Shown in pieces: positions 1-5,134 of a stretch of 5,134 bases of DNA. Made by a program: the position numbers and the translations under genes. This DNA comes from an uncultured Atopobium sp. (lineage in GTDB: Bacteria; Actinomycetota; Coriobacteriia; Coriobacteriales; Atopobiaceae). The notes beneath the pieces were generated by a model, which saw nothing but the letters and a program-made list of their open reading frames with translations, was not told the origin of the DNA and did not search any database. The stretch lies in NCBI GenBank assembly GCA_946999785.1, contig CAMQEO010000085.1, forward strand, positions 1-5,134, written 5' to 3'. The stretch's first letter is position 1; every line of letters begins with the position of its first letter.

Positions 1-309
1 TTAACATGTCTGATGTTTTGACGGGTTCATTTTGCTTATAAATGATGGCTGAACTTTTTTATTCTCTACGGAGCATTCTTGTTTATAAATCTTGATTGAT
101 ATGAATTGTTGATTAATCCCATTCAGCCTTTACCAAACAAAAATATATACCGTCTACCGACTAAACTATACCATACGCCGAATTACAAATTTTCGTATTT
201 TTACTCATTTATTAAGCAAAACCTTAATTTTTGGTGGCTTATGAGTTTTGTTTCACGGCGTCTTTTTCTTTAAAAAAATTTACTTCAAAATTTTAATCTT
301 ACGTGTTTT
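1..309. other. AT-rich non-coding region, no gene seen
   Basis: No reading frame here has both a ribosome binding site and protein-like composition, and stop codons are frequent in all frames. The stretch is rich in A and T runs. Position 1 reads as a possible minus-strand TAA, but that frame closes again at 37-39, so no upstream gene reaches in from that side. TTATAAAT occurs at 36-43 and again at 83-90, without a well-spaced -35. A weak promoter-like pair, TTGTTT at 248-253 and TAAAAA at 271-276 with a 17-nt spacer, is visible but could easily be chance in DNA this AT-rich. I see no clear terminator hairpin for a gene to the left. Confidence 0.6.
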
Positions 310-350
310 GTGCAAGTCTTTTTCCAAATCCGTGCAAGTTTAGTGCAAGT
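310..350 (+). promoter_or_regulatory. Three phased GTGCAAGT direct repeats (candidate operator)
   Basis: GTGCAAGT occurs exactly at 310-317, 332-339 and 343-350. The starts are 22 and 11 bp apart, i.e. two turns and one turn of B-DNA, so all three copies face the same side of the helix. Copies 1 and 3 are also each followed by a TTTTCCAA string (320-327 and 350-357). SARP-family activators are known to bind heptamer direct repeats with 11- or 22-bp periods near the -35 region, and the gene downstream encodes a SARP-type DNA-binding module. An autoregulatory operator is therefore plausible. The repeats and their spacing are seen directly; their function is inferred. No good -10 follows this group; TAGCGT at 362-367 is the nearest weak match. 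Confidence 0.5.
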
Positions 351-424
351 TTTCCAATTTTTAGCGTTAAGTGGACCTCTCATGCATAAAAAAATTCAAA
401 AATCTAAAAAATCTTTCAATTTAC

Positions 425-442
425 TCTTGCATTTTTCTTGCA
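425..442 (+). promoter_or_regulatory. Paired TCTTGCA direct repeat, 11-bp period
   Basis: TCTTGCA occurs at 425-431 and 436-442, two heptamers separated by four T residues. A degenerate third unit, CTTTTA at 448-453, keeps the same 11-bp step. The core CTTGCA is the reverse complement of the TGCAAG core of the repeats at 310-350, so the two groups face opposite ways. TTGCAT at 427-432 lies 17 nt before TTTATT at 450-455, giving a weak promoter-like pair, and the second heptamer ends 7 nt before that hexamer. This is close to the published SARP promoter layout. The region is AT-rich, so the -10 match alone means little. Confidence 0.4.
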
Positions 443-531
443 GATTACTTTTATTTTCATTCAAGTTATGGCTTTTCGTTTTTCTGAATGGAATCCCTAA
501 CTTACAAAAAAATAGGTTTCCATAGCTGAAT

Positions 532-535
532 GGAG
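532..535 (+). promoter_or_regulatory. Shine-Dalgarno GGAG for the regulator gene
   Basis: GGAG lies 9 nt before the ATG at 545. The earlier in-frame ATG codons at 530 and 536 lack such a site; upstream of 530 there is only AGG at 514-516, 13 nt away. This favours initiation at 545 and removes five residues from the longest possible reading frame. Confidence 0.55.
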
Positions 536-544
536 ATGATTGTT

Positions 545-3500
545 ATGTGTTATTATTCGGATACATTAGGACATTCTGAGATTTCTGTTATCTCATGTGA
601 TGATTACGATTTTACTTCTGATCCAATTTTGCTTCCATCTAGAACTTCTTTGCTTGATAAGTTTGTACCCAATGATGACCAACACGGGCATATTCTCCTA
701 ATGAGCGCTGCTCACGGATGCGGAAAAACTTTCTCTACGGATGCACTTATGCATTATTATCAACAGAATAATTATGAGTCCGTCCATTTTGATTTGTCTT
801 CCTGCGCGCAAGAAAATCTGTGTAACTTCTTCATGCGTTTATACCATAAGTTCTCCAAGAAGAATCTTTTAGCGCATCGATATTTTGTTGTCTTTAGCCA
901 TGTCTATAGCCATGATGAGCAGGTGCATGAACAACTTATCCGAGTGGTTTCTCTGCTTTATAACGCACGCAATCGTATTCTCATTGCAACAAGGCCGCAA
1001 TATCTGCATTTTTATAGAAAACTCTACCCACTTGCTCAGCTTGTCAACAAGTCTGATTTGTCTGCTAAAACATCAAACAAATCAAAAGGTATTTTGCAGG
1101 CAACGCATGGGATTGCAGTGCTGTGTCACGCCCTTTTGTGTGACAGAGAAAACGATTGTGATATTCATGCATACAAGTCGTCTTATCTTAAAACACTTAC
1201 AAACTACGTGCTTTTCTATATGCGTGATTATGAAAAACATTGCCAGAGCAAGGGTCAGAATGTATGTCAATCATATGTGCCTATGTTATTGGTGCTTTTT
1301 GGTTTGGGGTCGTCTAGTTTAGCCGAAGTTGAATCAATTTGTAGCAAACTTCATATAGGTTATAACGAGATCCAAAAATATGCGTGTTTAGAGGATGGAC
1401 TTATCGAATTTAATTTGTACACTTCTTCTTTTGAGGTTGCGGGATTATGTGATGATCGTTTATGGCAGCTCGTAGTACAACACTTGGCTCCATATGTTAA
1501 GAGTTATCCTGAACTGATTTGGGTAGTTGCTTCTAAACTTGCACAAAGAGATTCATATATACGATGTGCAACCATGCTTAATCTTATGAGTACGTTTAGT
1601 TCTACATCCTATGACATATCAAATGCATCTTCTTTAGACGCTACGTATCTTAAGGAATGTATGAGAACTTTGCTTGAGCGAGGCTATGGCCTTATATTGT
1701 CTGGACAAACCGATGCCGTACGTTTCTTACTTGAAACTTGCAGATATACATATGCTAAAACATGGAGCTTTCAATTTTTAAAGCAGGCTTATAACTTGCT
1801 TACCAATGAATGCCTTCCAGAGTCTTCAAAAAAGAATGAAGATTTGTTATTAAAGGATATAGATAAATCTAATTTGATTCATGAGACTACCAACTGTGCC
1901 CACGCCTGCGTTGCGCACACGGCAAAACGAGATGTAGAAGAAGCTGAAAACTTAGAGCAATCTAGCCGCCGCACCTCATCTGCTGCAAATGCTGCGCTAC
2001 CACAAACAACGCTGACGAATCCTAATCAAGTACCTCATGCAACAGTACTGCAAACAGCTCACAAGAGAATACCATATGTTACCAAGAAAACGAAGGAATA
2101 CTATGCATATATGGAAGTTGTTCGTTTGCTGGAATATATAAGGGAGTACTGTCGCTTTGCTTTAGACGAACATAAACGTCTGCCGCGTTTATCTAAAACT
2201 CGTGCACCTTTGGTTTATCACATTACACAGATGGTTAAGCAAGTGGTGCAGGGTAATTTTCTTAAAGCACTCCATAGAGCAAGCTTACAAACACATGTGA
2301 GTGTACCACAAACTATATTTGATGTTTTGGAGTGCCACACCAGATATTATGCATATGTTATGCTTGGCCTTCCTCCCGAGGGCACTCTTCCTTCTTCAAG
2401 TGGTGAGAAAAGTATATATGCTTTTGGTAAGGACTCGTCTTTATACACTTATATAAGTTATTGTGATGAGCTTATTGCCATGCTGTCTGCATTAAAACCT
2501 GTTTTTTCCCGAGGTGCTCAGGCAATACGATGTGCGCAGGAACATGATAATAAAACGTTTGAAGTTATTTTTTATATAGCAGATGCTATCCATCATCTTT
2601 TACAGGGAAATTTTAGGCAAGCGCTGTCGCGTGCTCAAGCAGGATTCAGCATGGCAACCAGCTTTACTGGAGCGTCTGCAACATACATTCAACAGGTTGC
2701 ATATTTTATTTATATATGTGCATGTTTACTTTCTAAAGAGCCCATTAAAACAAAAGATATCAATTCCTGCGAAGGTTTCTTTCAAGACCTTGTAAGCCTC
2801 GTTTTATATTCGCTGTATGCTACCAATTGGTTTGATGATAGAGGGTCGATACCATCGCGCAGTACCAAACTTAAACCCATCGTAAGCATTCCTTCGAGAA
2901 ATATGTCGTGGATTTATGCACTGGTGTACAAGCTTTTCCCAACTTGTGCGTCTGTGCTTGTGCAAAACACACCGCTTTTGTGGCAAAAAACGTTTTTCCA
3001 ATTCATGAAAACCTGCTTTGTTGATTTTTCATGGGATGGTCCACAAACAATGGTATCTATGCAGCCTCAATTTAAGCAAATGGATATATCGCCGGATAAG
3101 GGTTTATTGACAAGTGATTTACAAGACAACAAGGTGAATCTACATTCGGAATTAGAGCCTTTGCATGAACTACAGCTACTCTCATGTGGAAAGCGCGTCT
3201 ATATTCAGTGTTTTAATCGGTTTTCAGTTTATGTTGATGGTGTGGCTCAAGATACACGTTTGTTGCAAAAACGCCATGTTAACCAGCTTTTAGGATATTT
3301 GTCACTTTGCCCACAACATCGTTCTAATCGTTATAATTTAATCACTGCTATTTGGGGAGATTGCGACTTTGAATATGGCATGGTAAGGCTATATGAAACC
3401 ATGAGTGCCGCTCGTAAAGCTATGCATGCAAAAGAGCTACCTCAAAATCCTTTACGTGTTAATAAGAATGAAGGCATGATTTTTCTAGATGATGCCGTAA

Positions 3501-4024
3501 TTACCTGTGATGTTGATATATTTGCGCGCTTATCAAAAAGTATTGTGCATGAAGAACTTAACGATGAAGCTGTGATAGATAAAGGATGTCGTGCACTGAC
3601 ATTATTTGGATCGGGTATTGACGTTATAATCAACGATTTGAATGGTAAGTTTTACGGTTGTTGTGAGGAAATCCAAAACTTATTTGCCACCGTATCGATA
3701 TTGGTAAGTAATGCTGCGTGCAGACAGGGAAGAATACGGCTTGCTTTACGTGTGATGCAGTCAGCCTTTTCGCAAATGCCTCTTAGAGAGGATATTGTTT
3801 GCTATCTTTTAAAGCTGCTGGAAACAAACGATAGAGCGAGCGAGATTCCTCACTATCTTGCGATGTATAAAGCTCAATTACATGCGGTAGGTGTACGCGA
3901 GATACCTCGCGCGATACAGCAATTTACGCGTCTTGCTTCGCGCCACACAATAAGCTGTGCCTCAAATAGTAAAAATAATTGTATGACAATCAAAATAAAT
4001 CAAAAAGATAGGTTGCAAAATTAG
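545..4024 (+). CDS. STAND/MalT-like regulator with C-terminal SARP (winged helix-BTAD) module
   Basis: Predicted cytoplasmic transcription regulator of 1159 residues; target genes and signal are unknown. The start at 545 is chosen for its GGAG site; ATG 530 would add five residues. Residues 50-180 resemble the MalT/STAND NTPase: a Walker A loop AAHGCGKT at 55-62 and a later strand ending in ATRP (R150) like the sensor arginine. The expected Walker B acidic pair is replaced, with FVVFSHVYSH at 114-123. The helical middle contains two similar TPR-like motifs, QGNFLKALHRA at 569-579 and QGNFRQALSRA at 687-697. A polar, probably disordered linker lies at about 449-499 and another at about 845-882. 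Residues 890-985 match an OmpR/SARP winged helix, with the LLGYLSL helix (915-921), W937 and LYETMSAARKAM (949-960). DVDIF at 989-993 opens a BTAD domain that runs to about 1130. Classical SARPs carry this module at the N-terminus. The frame is intact. Domain calls are by eye; the gene name is not recognised. Confidence 0.85.
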   Translation: MCYYSDTLGHSEISVISCDDYDFTSDPILLPSRTSLLDKFVPNDDQHGHILLMSAAHGCGKTFSTDALMHYYQQNNYESVHFDLSSCAQENLCNFFMRLYHKFSKKNLLAHRYFVVFSHVYSHDEQVHEQLIRVVSLLYNARNRILIATRPQYLHFYRKLYPLAQLVNKSDLSAKTSNKSKGILQATHGIAVLCHALLCDRENDCDIHAYKSSYLKTLTNYVLFYMRDYEKHCQSKGQNVCQSYVPMLLVLFGLGSSSLAEVESICSKLHIGYNEIQKYACLEDGLIEFNLYTSSFEVAGLCDDRLWQLVVQHLAPYVKSYPELIWVVASKLAQRDSYIRCATMLNLMSTFSSTSYDISNASSLDATYLKECMRTLLERGYGLILSGQTDAVRFLLETCRYTYAKTWSFQFLKQAYNLLTNECLPESSKKNEDLLLKDIDKSNLIHETTNCAHACVAHTAKRDVEEAENLEQSSRRTSSAANAALPQTTLTNPNQVPHATVLQTAHKRIPYVTKKTKEYYAYMEVVRLLEYIREYCRFALDEHKRLPRLSKTRAPLVYHITQMVKQVVQGNFLKALHRASLQTHVSVPQTIFDVLECHTRYYAYVMLGLPPEGTLPSSSGEKSIYAFGKDSSLYTYISYCDELIAMLSALKPVFSRGAQAIRCAQEHDNKTFEVIFYIADAIHHLLQGNFRQALSRAQAGFSMATSFTGASATYIQQVAYFIYICACLLSKEPIKTKDINSCEGFFQDLVSLVLYSLYATNWFDDRGSIPSRSTKLKPIVSIPSRNMSWIYALVYKLFPTCASVLVQNTPLLWQKTFFQFMKTCFVDFSWDGPQTMVSMQPQFKQMDISPDKGLLTSDLQDNKVNLHSELEPLHELQLLSCGKRVYIQCFNRFSVYVDGVAQDTRLLQKRHVNQLLGYLSLCPQHRSNRYNLITAIWGDCDFEYGMVRLYETMSAARKAMHAKELPQNPLRVNKNEGMIFLDDAVITCDVDIFARLSKSIVHEELNDEAVIDKGCRALTLFGSGIDVIINDLNGKFYGCCEEIQNLFATVSILVSNAACRQGRIRLALRVMQSAFSQMPLREDIVCYLLKLLETNDRASEIPHYLAMYKAQLHAVGVREIPRAIQQFTRLASRHTISCASNSKNNCMTIKINQKDRLQN

Positions 4025-4072
4025 CTCTGAAAATTAGATCTGAAAAGATACTATGAAAATTAACTCTGAAAA
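4021..4072 (+). repeat. 13-bp tandem repeat, four units
   Basis: Four consecutive 13-bp units end in GAAAA: TTAGCTCTGAAAA (4021-4033), TTAGATCTGAAAA (4034-4046), GATACTATGAAAA (4047-4059) and TTAACTCTGAAAA (4060-4072). The first, second and fourth differ at only one or two positions. The preceding 13 bases, 4008-4020, match 8 of 13, so a decayed fifth unit is possible. The array begins at the regulator's stop codon, TAG at 4022-4024. The period is not a multiple of three, so it is not a coding repeat. Replication slippage explains it best; a protein-binding role cannot be excluded. Confidence 0.75.
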
Positions 4073-4091
4073 GATATGAACTGTCGTGCCA

Positions 4092-4114
4092 GTATTGCAC
4101 ATGTTGTGCAATAC
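4092..4114. promoter_or_regulatory. Perfect inverted repeat, candidate operator
   Basis: GTATTGCACA (4092-4101) and TGTGCAATAC (4105-4114) are exact reverse complements around a TGT centre. No T-run follows on either strand, which argues against an intrinsic terminator. The 23-bp dyad has the size of a homodimeric repressor or activator site. Each arm contains GTGCAA or its complement, the same hexamer found in the repeats at 310-350. It sits about 200 bp before secA, and a TAGAAT hexamer lies just after it at 4121-4126. A short RNA hairpin in a leader transcript is the alternative reading. Confidence 0.55.
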
Positions 4115-4230
4115 ATGCGATAGAATGCGTATGAAGTGTAGATAAGTTTATTAAAGACAAAGTGTTATCGTGCATTTTGTGGTGATTGCGCGCAGTTTTA
4201 CAAGACGAGAACGTGCAGTATCTGCCGAGA

Positions 4231-4259
4231 TGTGCATAAAGAGATTTAATTGCTAGAAT
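4231..4259 (+). promoter_or_regulatory. Candidate extended -10 promoter for secA
   Basis: TGCTAGAAT at 4251-4259 matches an extended -10 element (TG, one base, then TAGAAT, 5 of 6 to TATAAT). A weak -35, TGTGCA at 4231-4236, lies exactly 17 nt upstream with 3 of 6 matches. Transcription would start near 4266 and give an untranslated leader of about 45 nt before the secA ATG. A second TAGAAT at 4121-4126 lacks a well-spaced -35. Read-through from the regulator gene is also possible because no terminator is seen. Confidence 0.45.
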
Positions 4260-4300
4260 AGTAAAGATTACATGTAAAAGTTTGCTTTCTTTGATGGTAC

Positions 4301-4307
4301 AAAAGGA
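4301..4307 (+). promoter_or_regulatory. Shine-Dalgarno for secA
   Basis: AAAAGGA ends 5 nt before the ATG at 4313. It supports that start, which also gives the expected SecA N-terminus. Confidence 0.7.
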
Positions 4308-4312
4308 TTAAC

Positions 4313-5134
4313 ATGCCGAATTTATTTTCACGCCTTCTTTCTCGAGGGGCTGATAAGCAATTAAAAGAATTTCAACAAATTGCTCAATTAGTAAATGAAC
4401 AGGAAGAAGCCATACAGGCTTTGAGTGATGAGCAACTTCAGCATAAAACTCAAGAGTTCAAAGAGCGTTTTAGCCAGGGCGAAACGCTTGACGAGTTGTT
4501 GCCCGAGGCGTTTGCAGCGGTGCGAGAGGCATCACGTCGTGTTTTGGGCATGCGCCATTTTGACGTTCAGGTCATTGGAGGTATTGCACTTCATCATGGC
4601 ACTATTGCAGAAATGAGAACAGGTGAAGGTAAAACCCTTGTTTCAACATTAGCTGGTTATCTTAATGCTATACCCGAAAAGGGCGTTCATATTGTTACTG
4701 TTAACGACTACCTTGCACGACGCGATAGTCAGCAAATGGCACAAATTTATAATTTTATGGGTATGAAGGTTGGATTACTTCAAAATGGTATGCAACTTTC
4801 TGATAAGAAGCCATCATATAGCGCGGACGTTACGTATGGTACTAACTCTGAATTTGGTTTTGATTATCTACGTGACAATATGGTTACGCAGGCTTCACAG
4901 CGTGTCCAGCGTGGCCATTATTTTGCAATTGTTGATGAGGTTGACTCAATTTTAATTGATGAGGCACGTACGCCACTTATTATTTCAGGTGCGGGTACTA
5001 AGTCGGCAACTACCTATAAAGATTTTGCGCGTGCGGTTCGTGATCTCAAGCCCGAACTTGATTTTGATATGGATGAGGCAAAACATACCATTGCGGCTAC
5101 AGATACAGGCTTGAAAAAGATTGAAACACGCTTG
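4313..5134 (+). CDS. secA: Preprotein translocase ATPase SecA, 5' part (3' end outside window)
   Basis: SecA is the motor that binds preproteins and drives them through the SecYEG channel in the cytoplasmic membrane by ATP hydrolysis. The window contains the first 274 residues of a protein normally of roughly 800-950. The N-terminus starts MPNLFSRLL, as in many SecA proteins. RHFDVQVIGG at 81-90 is the conserved stretch before the P-loop. MRTGEGKT at 101-108 is Walker A (K107, T108), VTVNDYLARRD at 128-138 and TYGTNSEFGFDYLRDNM at 174-190 are SecA signatures, and DEVDSILIDEARTP at 208-221 holds Walker B. From about 227 the preprotein cross-linking domain begins. Numbering runs one residue behind E. 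coli SecA. All catalytic residues visible are intact, and nothing suggests a pseudogene. It follows the regulator gene in the same direction after a 288-bp gap and probably has its own promoter. Confidence 0.97.
   Translation, partial: MPNLFSRLLSRGADKQLKEFQQIAQLVNEQEEAIQALSDEQLQHKTQEFKERFSQGETLDELLPEAFAAVREASRRVLGMRHFDVQVIGGIALHHGTIAEMRTGEGKTLVSTLAGYLNAIPEKGVHIVTVNDYLARRDSQQMAQIYNFMGMKVGLLQNGMQLSDKKPSYSADVTYGTNSEFGFDYLRDNMVTQASQRVQRGHYFAIVDEVDSILIDEARTPLIISGAGTKSATTYKDFARAVRDLKPELDFDMDEAKHTIAATDTGLKKIETRL

Noticed and set aside
18..42. TTGACG with TATAAA as a promoter
   Set aside because: Both hexamers look good, but the spacer is only 13 nt, too short for a sigma-70-type promoter.
310..525. 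71-codon open frame starting with GTG upstream of the regulator
   Set aside because: It has no ribosome binding site, starts inside the direct repeats, and its composition (Phe, Leu and Lys from A/T runs) is what AT-rich non-coding DNA gives.
885..1322. 145-codon + strand frame and other overlapping frames inside the regulator
   Set aside because: They lie wholly within the intact 1159-residue gene, lack ribosome binding sites and have no recognisable domains.
4092..4114. Dyad as an intrinsic terminator of the regulator gene
   Set aside because: The stem is AT-rich outside its TGCACA core, and neither strand has a T-run after it.
4076..4123. 15-codon frame that could be a SecM-like leader peptide before secA
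   Set aside because: It has no convincing ribosome binding site, no signal sequence and no arrest motif, and it is far shorter than SecM. Its central codons are simply the dyad.
3990..4175. Minus-strand 61-codon frame across the regulator 3' end and intergenic region
   Set aside because: There is no Shine-Dalgarno before its start, it overlaps the tandem repeat and dyad, and it resembles no known protein.
4187..4194. TGCGCGCA palindrome before secA
   Set aside because: At 8 bp it is too short, with no extension of the arms, to argue for a specific site.

Overview
The window holds one complete large regulatory gene and the 5' part of secA, both on the + strand, with AT-rich non-coding DNA before each. 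The DNA is low in GC overall. A C-terminal SARP-type module (winged helix plus BTAD) is typical of Actinomycetota, and the SecA N-terminus reads like an actinobacterial SecA. A low-GC member of the Coriobacteriia, such as an Atopobium/Fannyhessea-like organism, would fit. That assignment is inferred from family knowledge and no database search supports it.

Layout: positions 1-544 are AT-rich upstream DNA with no convincing gene. Its second half carries two groups of short direct repeats with 11- and 22-bp periods. GTGCAAGT occurs three times at 310-350, and TCTTGCA, which contains the reverse-complement core, occurs twice at 425-442. Closely spaced A-tracts lie between the groups. Positions 545-4024 encode a 1159-residue STAND/MalT-like regulator: an N-terminal P-loop NTPase, a long helical TPR-like middle, and a C-terminal SARP-type winged helix plus BTAD domain. 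Positions 4025-4312 are intergenic. They hold a 13-bp tandem repeat that starts at the stop codon, a perfect 10-bp inverted repeat with a 3-nt centre, a candidate extended -10 promoter and a Shine-Dalgarno site. Positions 4313-5134 encode the first 274 residues of SecA, cut by the window edge.

How the parts may work together: the regulator looks like a signal-responsive ATP-binding switch that would bind direct-repeat DNA through its C-terminus. The 7-bp repeats with 4-bp gaps just upstream resemble the operator geometry known for SARP proteins, so autoregulation is a reasonable hypothesis. The dyad upstream of secA shares the GTGCAA half-site, but a link between the regulator and secA expression is speculative. 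I see no RNA gene, CRISPR array, insertion sequence or intrinsic terminator.
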